Assembly (NCBI GenBank): GCA_017552475.1
Contig: JAFZPY010000139.1
Span: 1-38,806, forward strand
DNA length: 38,806 nt
Direction: 5' to 3'
DNA from: Bacteroidales bacterium
Lineage (GTDB): Bacteria > Bacteroidota > Bacteroidia > Bacteroidales > UBA932
This document shows positions 18,641-26,082 of this stretch, piece by piece. Each line of letters begins with the position of its first letter. Position 1 is the first letter of the stretch. The position numbers were made by a program, and so were the translations under genes. Below the pieces are notes generated by a model. The model was not told where the DNA came from and searched no databases. It worked only from the letters and a program-made list of their open reading frames with translations.

Positions 18641-20128
18641 ATGAAAAAGTATTTGTTAATAATAATGGGCATTGCGCTTCTAGCCGCCTCTTGCCGGAAG
18701 GGAGAGGATATGCGGTTCTTCGCTCCGGAGGCGGAGTTCAGCGCTGAATCATACAGCGTGGCTTCGGATGGGGCGGGCGTTGATGTCGTGGTGGTGTTTT
18801 CGCGGCCGGCACCGATGGCGTTTACGTTGTCGGTGAATGTAGGAGGCCCGCTTGTGGAGGGCGTGCAGTACAGCGTCGCTTCCAGGCAGGTCGCCGTGGC
18901 TGAGGGAGACAGGCAGGCGGTCTTTCATCTGGATTTTGTCGATGACGAGATTTGGGATGAAAGCAGCTGGGTGGATGTCACGATTGCGCCGGGGACCCGA
19001 TATACCGTCAACCCGGCCGGCTGCAGCATGACCCGCGTCAACGTTACCAAGACCCTCGTGCTTCCGGTGTTAAATTTGGAAGTCGTCGATGGGGATTTGG
19101 AGATGAATCCTTATTGCCCGGAGACGCTGAGGCTCAGGGTGGTGTCAACGATTGCGCCGAAGGCGGACTTGACGGTGAAGCTGGATGCAGGGGAGTGGGT
19201 TGCCGGTCAGGATTTCCTTGTGAATGACGGCTCCGCGATGACGCTGACTTTGCCGGAGGGGAAGACCTCGGCCGAGTTGACGCTGGATGTCGTGAAAAAG
19301 GATGTGTCGGGCTATGATAAGCAGGTGACGCTGGCCATTGAACCCGAGAAGGGCGTATATGGTGCTGCTCCGACCCCTTTGACGTTGCACTTGTCCGACC
19401 CTGTGGTGGATTTTTCTCCTTTGTGGAAAACCAAAGCGGCCAACAATGGCACCGGGTATCAGATAAGGCAGGCTATCAAGAAGACTGACGGCAGCTGGGA
19501 CGGCAATACCACTGTGGACCTCGGAGTATCTTCGGACGGGTCCAATTACCTCCGTAACTTCCGCAACATGTATTCCCATCCCTCATTCAGCTGTATGGCA
19601 AATGCATCCGTGTCCCAGTTGTTCCGTATGAATGAGTTCTTCCCCCTGTACCTATACCCCAATGAGACCGCCATTCTTGATTATGGCAACGACCAGAATC
19701 ACCGTGAGTTCTCTCCGGCTGATTCCCTGATGCGTTTCGTCCTTGACAAGGGAGAGACCGGCAAAGGCCGTATATACCTGAATGCCGCACGTACCTTCAA
19801 GGCATATATAGGAAGCTATTCCGCATGGCAGGACAAGAGCACTGGCGAACTGGCATGGGTCGTCGACTCCCGCGCTGTGAATGGAAATATCGACGCTTCG
19901 CAGCATGCCGCCCTCACCGGCAGCATAAGCGTGACTCTTGTCAAGCTGGAGGGCCGTTTCGATTTTACCAATACTACCGAGCCTGTGCTTGTGACGGCAT
20001 GGTTCAGAAGCGATTCCGATAAGTTCATGGCTGCTGATGCGGAACATCAGAAAGATCCGGCCGGCACTCTTGGCCTCGTTCAGGAGGATGGATTGTGGAA
20101 AGTAGATTATAAACTCTGGCCCAGATAA
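18641..20128 (+). CDS. Surface lipoprotein with two Calx-beta-like repeats and an unknown C-terminal domain
   Basis: 495 residues. The lipobox is LLAASC (Cys18). Residues about 25-140 and 143-260 are two similar beta-rich repeats (EGVQYSVASRQVAVAEGDRQ and AGQDFLVNDGSAMTLTLPEGK patterns), which look like Calx-beta modules of the type common in Bacteroidota surface lipoproteins. Residues 265-495 form a second region I do not recognise (LWKTKAANNGTGYQIRQ, LAWVVDSRAVNGN, LVQEDGLWKVDYKLWPR). The two halves differ in base usage: before about 19430 codons end mostly in G or T, after it mainly in C, as if fused from different sources or under different pressures. It abuts the protease gene with no spacer (TAA then ATG). 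Confidence 0.65.
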   Translation: MKKYLLIIMGIALLAASCRKGEDMRFFAPEAEFSAESYSVASDGAGVDVVVVFSRPAPMAFTLSVNVGGPLVEGVQYSVASRQVAVAEGDRQAVFHLDFVDDEIWDESSWVDVTIAPGTRYTVNPAGCSMTRVNVTKTLVLPVLNLEVVDGDLEMNPYCPETLRLRVVSTIAPKADLTVKLDAGEWVAGQDFLVNDGSAMTLTLPEGKTSAELTLDVVKKDVSGYDKQVTLAIEPEKGVYGAAPTPLTLHLSDPVVDFSPLWKTKAANNGTGYQIRQAIKKTDGSWDGNTTVDLGVSSDGSNYLRNFRNMYSHPSFSCMANASVSQLFRMNEFFPLYLYPNETAILDYGNDQNHREFSPADSLMRFVLDKGETGKGRIYLNAARTFKAYIGSYSAWQDKSTGELAWVVDSRAVNGNIDASQHAALTGSISVTLVKLEGRFDFTNTTEPVLVTAWFRSDSDKFMAADAEHQKDPAGTLGLVQEDGLWKVDYKLWPR

Positions 20129-21853
20129 ATGTTGAAAAAAACAGTTTTCATTATATTCCTGTCTTTCTTGTCGCTTGCCGCGACAGGAAGGACGGTGCTG
20201 CGCCTTCCGGCGGATAAAGTGGATGTTTCCGTGTTGTTCGGTTCCCGTGTCGTGGATGTCAACCGTCCTTGGGGGAAAGTGTTTGCTCCCGGGCAGCGCA
20301 ATCCCGACCCGGTCCTGATGCGTTTCCAGATTGACAAGTCCGGCAAGAAGATTATCATGACACCGGAAGAAAGCAGCCTGACGTGCTCCAGGGGACGCAG
20401 AAGGTTCATCAAACAGGTGCAGTTCCCGCTGGTCGGAAAAGCCTCCGACGGAGCATATCTTATAGACGTCACCCGTTATTTCCGTGAATATCCAGTCCAG
20501 GTGTCGGCCGTGCCGCCCAAGATGCTGGAGAGCGACCCTCTGGTAAGCGGTGAAATATTGTCCGCCGCCACGGCTGATGAGTATCTGCAAGTGAAAGGCC
20601 GCTACCGTTATTCCTCCGGCCTGGAGGTGACTGCGGCCTGTTACATCCTTTTCCTTCCGGAGAAGCCGATGTTGACCAGAAGGGTTGAGGGCTACAACGG
20701 TGTAAACGGGCACTCGCAACGCTGGGACCTTTCCCGCAGGCCTCACATTGATTTTTACGTAGACCGTTCGTTCCCGGAAGGATGGTACCCCTACATCAAG
20801 GAAGGCCTTGAAGACTGGAACCAGGCCTTTGAGAAAATAGGCCTCGGCAAAGTCATCACAGTCCATCCTGAACCATCCGACGGTTCGCTGGACCGCACGT
20901 CCCCTCTAGTCAACATGGTCCGCTACATGGATGTGGACGAGGCCAATGCCAAGGGAGACGTCCTGACCGACCCCCGCAGCGGAGAAATCCTTCAGGGCGA
21001 CATCCTCTGGTGGAAGGATGTCCTGAAGCTTATCACCGGCTGGCGTTACGTCCAGACCGGCGCCGCCGACCCCGCAGCCCGTCTCAAGGATTATCCGATG
21101 GAGATTCTCGGGCCCATGATACGTCACTCCATGTGTCATGAGATGGGGCATGTGCTTGGCCTGAACCACAATATGGGAGCATCCTGGTCCTATCCCACTG
21201 AATCTTTGCGCAGCCCCTCCTTCACGCAGAAGTACGGTACTGCGGCATCCGTGATGGACTACGCCCGCTACAACCATATCGCCACAGCCGAGGATGTTAA
21301 AAAGGGTGTATCTCTCCTGCCCCCCAGGCTCGGCCCTTATGACTACTACGCCATTGCCCTGGGCTACTCTGACAAAAAGCCGGTCAAAGGCGAATACTGC
21401 TACTACGCCCCATTCTATTCCGCGGCGATATCTCCAGACCCTTCAGCCCAGGCGGAGAGCCTTGGCGATGACCTTCTTGCCTCATCTGCCGCTGGGCTTC
21501 GCAATTGCCGTGCTCTCCTGAAGCTGGACGGCCTCGACGACGAGCGGCTCGACCTTCTCCGCAAGCAATACTACCGCTATATCTGGCTCGCCCTTTCTAA
21601 TATAGGCGGTGTGACCGGCGGTGCTCCGGTCCCCTGGAAGGAGCAGAGGAAGACTCTCTCCTTTGTAATGGAAAGCCTTGCCGCGGTTCCGCCGGAGCTG
21701 GTAGATACTGCTCAGGAAAAATGCGTCCTTAGTGAGCTGGAAGGCAATTTCCTCCCCAAGCGGATAAGTGACAGCCTGGGCCCTAAGACCCTTGAAAAAT
21801 ACCATGCCCGGGTCGCGGCGCTTAAAAAGAAATACAATTTGAATAACCAATAA
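20129..21853 (+). CDS. Secreted zinc metalloprotease (metzincin, short DUF5117/DUF4953-type)
   Basis: 574 residues with a signal peptide (KKTVFIIFLSFLSLAATGR). The zinc site is HEMGHVLGLNHN, with His337, Glu338, His341 and His347 (HExxHxxGxxH), and a Met-turn SVMDYARYN follows about 30 residues later, so it is a metzincin. The stretch WNQAFEKIGL ... MVRYMDVDEANAKGD ... GDILWWKDVL matches the zinc-dependent metalloproteases of Bacteroidota that I know as DUF5117/DUF4953. Those are usually near 800-850 residues, so this one is a compact version with a shortened N-terminal region. It probably cleaves a protein or peptide in the periplasm or at the surface, in an operon with a TonB receptor. No lipobox is visible, so it is likely soluble. 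Confidence 0.85.
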   Translation: MLKKTVFIIFLSFLSLAATGRTVLRLPADKVDVSVLFGSRVVDVNRPWGKVFAPGQRNPDPVLMRFQIDKSGKKIIMTPEESSLTCSRGRRRFIKQVQFPLVGKASDGAYLIDVTRYFREYPVQVSAVPPKMLESDPLVSGEILSAATADEYLQVKGRYRYSSGLEVTAACYILFLPEKPMLTRRVEGYNGVNGHSQRWDLSRRPHIDFYVDRSFPEGWYPYIKEGLEDWNQAFEKIGLGKVITVHPEPSDGSLDRTSPLVNMVRYMDVDEANAKGDVLTDPRSGEILQGDILWWKDVLKLITGWRYVQTGAADPAARLKDYPMEILGPMIRHSMCHEMGHVLGLNHNMGASWSYPTESLRSPSFTQKYGTAASVMDYARYNHIATAEDVKKGVSLLPPRLGPYDYYAIALGYSDKKPVKGEYCYYAPFYSAAISPDPSAQAESLGDDLLASSAAGLRNCRALLKLDGLDDERLDLLRKQYYRYIWLALSNIGGVTGGAPVPWKEQRKTLSFVMESLAAVPPELVDTAQEKCVLSELEGNFLPKRISDSLGPKTLEKYHARVAALKKKYNLNNQ

Positions 21854-21866
21854 TCCAACCATAGTT

Positions 21867-23318
21867 ATGAACAGAATGAACACACTCTTCAAGGCTGCCG
21901 CAGCGCTTTCCGCCTGCCTGGTCATCTTCTCCTGCAACAAGGACAAGGTGACAGAACTCATCGTGTCACCACTTCAGGTGAATGTCGAAGCCGCAGGTGC
22001 TACAGACAAGACCGTCTCAGTGACCTGCAATGATGCCTGGACTGCCACATCCGGCGCAGACTGGCTGACCGTTTCTCCCGCAAGCGGCAACGGCAACGCC
22101 ACCCTCACCCTGAGCATCTCCGCCAACACCTCCATTGAAGCCCGCGAGACCGAAATCACTCTCAAGGCCGCAGACCTCACCCGTACCGTCAAAGTCGGAC
22201 AGCTCGGCCAGGCTCCTGCTCTCACGCTTGATAAAACTGCAATCAACTTCATAGCTCTCGGCTCCACCCCTGTTGAGGTTGCCATCACCTCCAACACCGC
22301 GTGGTCCGTAGTCATCCCCGCCAACACTACCTGGCTATCTGCCAATCCAACCAGCGGCACGGGCAGCGGCACGGTGACCTTCACCGCCACCGACAACATC
22401 TATCGCAAGACCAACGACGTTACCGTCACCATCACCGGCGTGTCTCAGCTCTCCTCCAGCCTCGAAGTGAACCTCTCTGCCACCCAGGAAATGGCGCCTC
22501 TTTCCCGCCAGACAGACTCCCTCGCCCTTGTCGCTATCTACAACGCGTCTACCGGTGCCAACTGGAAATCTGACCGCGTATGGGATCTCACTAAAGCAAT
22601 GGACGATGCCAACAACAAGTGGTATGGTGTTACCCTCAACAGCGAAGGTCGAGTCACTATACTGAAACTTTTGGGCAATACAATTACTGCCGAATGGGAA
22701 CTTCCCACCGATATCGCCGACCTCACTGAGCTCACCGAACTCCGCATCAATTCCTGCTCGCTCAAAGGCACCATCCCCGAAGGCGTCTACGGCCTCACCA
22801 AACTCCAAAAACTATATTTCCAGACAAACAACCTCTCCGGCAGCATATCTTCCAAAATCAGTCAGCTGACCGAACTCTCCGAATTATATGTCAATGGCAA
22901 CACCTCTCTCGGTGGTAGCATCCCCGCTTCCATCGGCAGCCTCACCAAGTTCGCCAAACTGAATATATCCAATACGGCCGTCTCCGGTTCAATCCCCTCT
23001 GAACTTGGCAATTGCTCTGCCCTGACTGACATCAACATCACTGACAACGCAGGTATCACCGGAGAAATCCCCTCATCTCTTGGCTATCTCCCTGCCGTCA
23101 AGAACATCTACCTCCAGAACTGCAACCTGACCGGCAACATCCCCGCCTCTTTCGGTAACCTTCCCTCCACCTGCACGACTCTTATGCTCAAGGGTAACAA
23201 GCTCTCCGGTGTTGTCCCCGCTGTTGTTCAGGCCCACGCTAAATGGCAGGCCACCACGGCATGGAAATACAATACCAACATCTTGCCCCAGCAGTCCGGC
23301 TATGAGCTGACGCTCTAA
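21867..23318 (+). CDS. BACON-domain and plant-type leucine-rich-repeat surface lipoprotein
   Basis: 483 residues. The lipobox is VIFSC (Cys23). Two BACON-like immunoglobulin folds follow (about 33-115 and 120-205), with the typical WTATSGADWLTVSPASGNG and WSVVIPANTTWLSANPTSG signatures. Then a short cap, TDSLALVAIYNASTGANWK, of the kind found before bacterial LRRs leads into about nine leucine-rich repeats (about 260-455) of the plant-like pattern LxGxIPxxLGxL. The protein should be displayed on the cell surface and bind a partner, probably protein or glycan. No catalytic site is evident. It is the last gene of the six-gene run, 13 bases after the protease, and is followed by a hairpin. Confidence 0.85.
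   Translation: MNRMNTLFKAAAALSACLVIFSCNKDKVTELIVSPLQVNVEAAGATDKTVSVTCNDAWTATSGADWLTVSPASGNGNATLTLSISANTSIEARETEITLKAADLTRTVKVGQLGQAPALTLDKTAINFIALGSTPVEVAITSNTAWSVVIPANTTWLSANPTSGTGSGTVTFTATDNIYRKTNDVTVTITGVSQLSSSLEVNLSATQEMAPLSRQTDSLALVAIYNASTGANWKSDRVWDLTKAMDDANNKWYGVTLNSEGRVTILKLLGNTITAEWELPTDIADLTELTELRINSCSLKGTIPEGVYGLTKLQKLYFQTNNLSGSISSKISQLTELSELYVNGNTSLGGSIPASIGSLTKFAKLNISNTAVSGSIPSELGNCSALTDINITDNAGITGEIPSSLGYLPAVKNIYLQNCNLTGNIPASFGNLPSTCTTLMLKGNKLSGVVPAVVQAHAKWQATTAWKYNTNILPQQSGYELTL
22640..23235 (+). repeat. Leucine-rich repeat array (plant-type, within the BACON/LRR gene)
   Basis: About nine imperfect repeats of roughly 22-25 residues follow the pattern LTxLxxLxLxxNxLxGxIPxxL. 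Clear units include LKGTIPEGVYGLTKL, LGGSIPASIGSLTKF, VSGSIPSELGNCSAL, ITGEIPSSLGYLPAV and LTGNIPASFGNLPST. Boundaries are approximate. Confidence 0.8.
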
Positions 23319-23323
23319 CGTCA

Positions 23324-23352
23324 TCCCCGACGGGCCGAAGGCGTGTCGGGGA
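23324..23352. terminator. Hairpin between convergent operons (candidate bidirectional terminator)
   Basis: TCCCCGAC (23324-23331) pairs with GTCGGGGA (23345-23352), 8 bp with a GC-rich loop, in the 39-base gap between the LRR gene and the convergent preA gene. The T content after the stem is modest on the plus side (TCCTTATAATTTTG), so termination strength is uncertain. Confidence 0.5.
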
Positions 23353-23357
23353 GCTCC

Positions 23358-24800
23358 TTATAATTTTGCGATGCGTCGCGCTGTACCAATAGCGCCTGTC
23401 GGGCAGACAAGGCGGCATAGGTGGCAGCCGACGCATTTTTTACCGATAATCCTGGGCGTGCGTCCTTCGTCGAACGAAATAGCCTGATGCCCTCCGTCCA
23501 TGCAGGATGTGTAGCAGCGGCCGCAGCCGACGCAGCGCTCCCTGTCGATGGTCGGGAAGACCATCGTGTCTCGGTCCAGGTCGGCGGGCCGCACGAAATC
23601 CTTCAGGCATTCTCCCACGAGCTCCTGGAGGCTGGAAATACCTCGCTCTGCCATGTATGCCTGCATGCCGGCGACGAAGTCTTCTATAATCCTGTAGCCG
23701 TACTCCATCACGGCCGTGCATACCTGCACGTTGCGGCATCCGAGCTGCATGAAATGCAGCGCGTCCTGCCAGGACTCGATGCCACCGATGCCGCTTAGCT
23801 GCACGTCCTTCATCACCTGGTTCCTTGCTATCTCCTGAATGAAACGCAGTGCAATAGGCTTTACAGCCTTGCCAGAATAGCCGGAAACCGTCATTTTGCC
23901 TGATACCTCTCCGCCCATGGTTATGGATTTGATGGTGTTGATGGCTGAAATGCCGTCGGCACCTGCGAAATATGCGGCCATGGCGACCTGGGTCATTGAC
24001 GCTACATTAGGCGTCATCTTAGGAATTACCGGAATCTTCACGGCGCGTTTCACAAAGAGCGTGTGGAAGGATACCAGTTCCGGGTTCTTTCCCACGTCGC
24101 TGCCCATTCCGGCCATTCGCATCTGTGGGCAGGAAAAATTCAGCTCAATGGCATCCACTCCTGCGGTCTCCGCCTTTTTTGCCAGTTCAACCCATTGCTC
24201 GTCAGTCTGACCCATTATGGACGCAATCACAACCTTGCCCGGGTAGTTCTGCTTAAGCCTATGCAGGATGTCGAAGTCCATCTCTACGGGGTTCTCGGAG
24301 AGTTGCTCCATATTGCGGAAACCGGCGAAGCCGCCACCAGGCTGTTTAATGGCATCGAAGCGAGGGGAAACCTCGTTGATGTCCTGCATACAGATAGTTT
24401 TATAGAATACACCGGCCCATCCGGCCTCGAAGGCCCTGGCGACCATGTCGTAATTGGTACATATGGCGGAGGACGCCAGAAAGAATGGACTTTCGCAGTG
24501 GATACCGCAGAAGTCTATTTCGAGGCTTGGCGCCTTTCCAGCCGCTTTACATTCGGGCAGGGCGCCGGCGATTTCCCTAATGCGTATAGGTCTGTCGTAG
24601 TGGATGCAGGCCTTCTCCGCTGCATCTAAATCATCTGCAGAGCATTTATTGAGCCACTGTCCGGCGATTTTCGCATTGCCGAAACGTATAGCCCGTATGG
24701 CCCGCGCCGGGTCGCCGTGCTTGCACGCAGTGGTACAGGGGGCATCAATGCACATCAGACATCGAGATGATTCTTCGGAGAGGTGTATTAGTCTTTTCAT
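23358..24800 (-). CDS. preA: NAD-dependent dihydropyrimidine dehydrogenase subunit PreA with extra N-terminal Fe-S-like module
   Basis: 480 residues. The FMN-binding dihydroorotate-dehydrogenase-like barrel (about 90-400) carries NFSCPQMRMAGMGSDVGKNPE, which is PreA-like, and SGYSGKAVKPIALRFIQ. Two C-terminal ferredoxin clusters follow (CVGCGRCYTSC and CVGCHLCRLVC). PreA reduces uracil and thymine with NADH together with PreT. E. coli PreA is near 411 residues and starts at the barrel. Here there are about 70 extra residues with Cys14, Cys17, Cys22 and Cys26 (RCLMCIDAPCTTACKHGD), closely like the N-terminal Fe-S domain of PreT but missing its middle. No preT is visible nearby. The gene lies 42 bases downstream of the acyltransferase gene on the same strand. 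A uracil permease gene lies about 3 kb away on the same strand, which supports pyrimidine reduction. Confidence 0.9.
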   Translation of the reverse strand: MKRLIHLSEESSRCLMCIDAPCTTACKHGDPARAIRAIRFGNAKIAGQWLNKCSADDLDAAEKACIHYDRPIRIREIAGALPECKAAGKAPSLEIDFCGIHCESPFFLASSAICTNYDMVARAFEAGWAGVFYKTICMQDINEVSPRFDAIKQPGGGFAGFRNMEQLSENPVEMDFDILHRLKQNYPGKVVIASIMGQTDEQWVELAKKAETAGVDAIELNFSCPQMRMAGMGSDVGKNPELVSFHTLFVKRAVKIPVIPKMTPNVASMTQVAMAAYFAGADGISAINTIKSITMGGEVSGKMTVSGYSGKAVKPIALRFIQEIARNQVMKDVQLSGIGGIESWQDALHFMQLGCRNVQVCTAVMEYGYRIIEDFVAGMQAYMAERGISSLQELVGECLKDFVRPADLDRDTMVFPTIDRERCVGCGRCYTSCMDGGHQAISFDEGRTPRIIGKKCVGCHLCRLVCPTGAIGTARRIAKL

Positions 24801-24842
24801 GGCGATGTGGTGGTTAGTGGTTGAGAAATGTAGGCAGGGCTG

Positions 24843-26012
24843 CTATCCTATAATATATTTTCCGATGACGGGTATGCGCCGGACAAGGACGGCTACCACA
24901 GCGACGGTGATAAATGAGCATACGGCCGTGGCGATTATTTCCACCGGAGTGGTCCATATGCCGAGTATGCCGTCGGTACCCAGGCCGAGAGTATTGCGGA
25001 AAAAGCCGGAGTATGCTGCCAGGAAAGCCATATGCATGAGGTACATGCCGTAGCTGGCGTATGACACCGGCAAGAGGACTTTGCGGTAGAAAGAGCCTTC
25101 TGCCTTGATTGCCCTGAACAAGATTATCAGGCCGATCGTCATGATGGCAACACCGAATGTATCAAAACACCAGGTGGTTTCCCAACCTACGGCGACGGTA
25201 AGGTCGCCGGCGGCAGGGAATGTCCCCATGGCGAATACACGGCGAAGGAAGCCGCCGAAGCAGATACCGAAGCCGGCGAGTGTGAGAGGAACTCCGTATC
25301 TGATCGCCTTTTTTATGGAGAACTCATCGGCGAAACGCCGGAAATATAAGCCAATGAGCAGGTATCCGATCATCCCGCTGATGTAGTAGAATGTGCCGTT
25401 GTTGTTCCAGCTGGCCTCGCCCCAGAGAGGATAGAGAGCTTGCCTGGGAATGCCGGTAGGGCCATAAGTCAGGACCAGAGAACCGCCTGAAAGCCAGTCG
25501 CGCAATATAGGGATGATTGTTGTGAACAGCCATATGCCAAGATATACTTTAAGCTCTTTCTTACTGACCTTTTCGGCCCAGGGGGAAAGAAGCGGCATGA
25601 TGACGTACAGTCCGATGAGCATGTACACGAACCAGAGATGTCCTGCGGCATAGTTGAAGTTAAATATAAGGTCTCTGAGGTTGCTGACGGGCTCGCCCCA
25701 CCAGAATGCATAGAAGACAGACCAGATGATGAAGGGCACCAGCACGCGCAGAGCCCGTTTCTTGAAGAATGTCTTCGCGTCGTAATGCAACGGGAATTGC
25801 AGATAGCTGGATGCGACCACGAATAACGGCACGCAGCATCTCACTATACAGTCAAATAACGCCGCCCAGAAAGCATCCGCTTTGGTCAATATCAGTGCTC
25901 CGTCGCCGCCGAGATAGAACGGCTCGGTGCTGTGCACCACCATGACCATGAAGCAGGCGGATACCCGCAGCCAGTCAATCCAAATCTCTCGTTTCTGTCC
26001 TAAAGTGTTCAT
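24843..26012 (-). CDS. Membrane acyltransferase, acyltransferase-3 (OafA-like) family
   Basis: 389 residues from the ATG at 26012. A longer reading from a TTG at 26030 would run through the promoter and is rejected. The N-terminus has the family start IDWLRVSACFMVMVVHSTEP, with the conserved His of the first helix, followed by about ten hydrophobic segments (FVYMLIGLYVIMPLLSPWAEK; YLMHMAFLAAYSG near the end). The family transfers acyl groups, often acetyl or succinyl, onto sugars or polymers at the inner membrane. The acceptor is unknown. The promoter-like TATCTTTG on this strand ends six bases before the start codon, so the mRNA would have almost no leader. It is divergent from the EamA gene and precedes preA. 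Confidence 0.85.
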   Translation of the reverse strand: MNTLGQKREIWIDWLRVSACFMVMVVHSTEPFYLGGDGALILTKADAFWAALFDCIVRCCVPLFVVASSYLQFPLHYDAKTFFKKRALRVLVPFIIWSVFYAFWWGEPVSNLRDLIFNFNYAAGHLWFVYMLIGLYVIMPLLSPWAEKVSKKELKVYLGIWLFTTIIPILRDWLSGGSLVLTYGPTGIPRQALYPLWGEASWNNNGTFYYISGMIGYLLIGLYFRRFADEFSIKKAIRYGVPLTLAGFGICFGGFLRRVFAMGTFPAAGDLTVAVGWETTWCFDTFGVAIMTIGLIILFRAIKAEGSFYRKVLLPVSYASYGMYLMHMAFLAAYSGFFRNTLGLGTDGILGIWTTPVEIIATAVCSFITVAVVAVLVRRIPVIGKYIIG

Positions 26013-26017
26013 AAAAC

Positions 26018-26055
26018 CAAAGATAGACAATTTCCCGGGAAAATTAGTACCTTTG
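26018..26055. promoter_or_regulatory. Divergent promoters flanking a 12-bp palindrome
   Basis: CAAAGATA at 26018-26025 is a TATCTTTG -7 element for the minus-strand acyltransferase, and TACCTTTG at 26048-26055 is one for the plus-strand EamA gene. Between them lies the perfect palindrome TTTCCCGGGAAA (26031-26042). -33 elements are weak on both strands, which would suit regulated promoters. The palindrome is placed where a bound protein would touch both. Confidence 0.6.
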
Positions 26056-26082
26056 CGGCCTAAAAACAGTCAGGAAAAAACT

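Noticed and set aside
25927..26082. Upstream extension of the EamA transporter by 52 codons
   Set aside because: It would cross the divergent promoter region and lacks hydrophobic or family sequence. The ATG at 26083 has AGGAAAAA before it.
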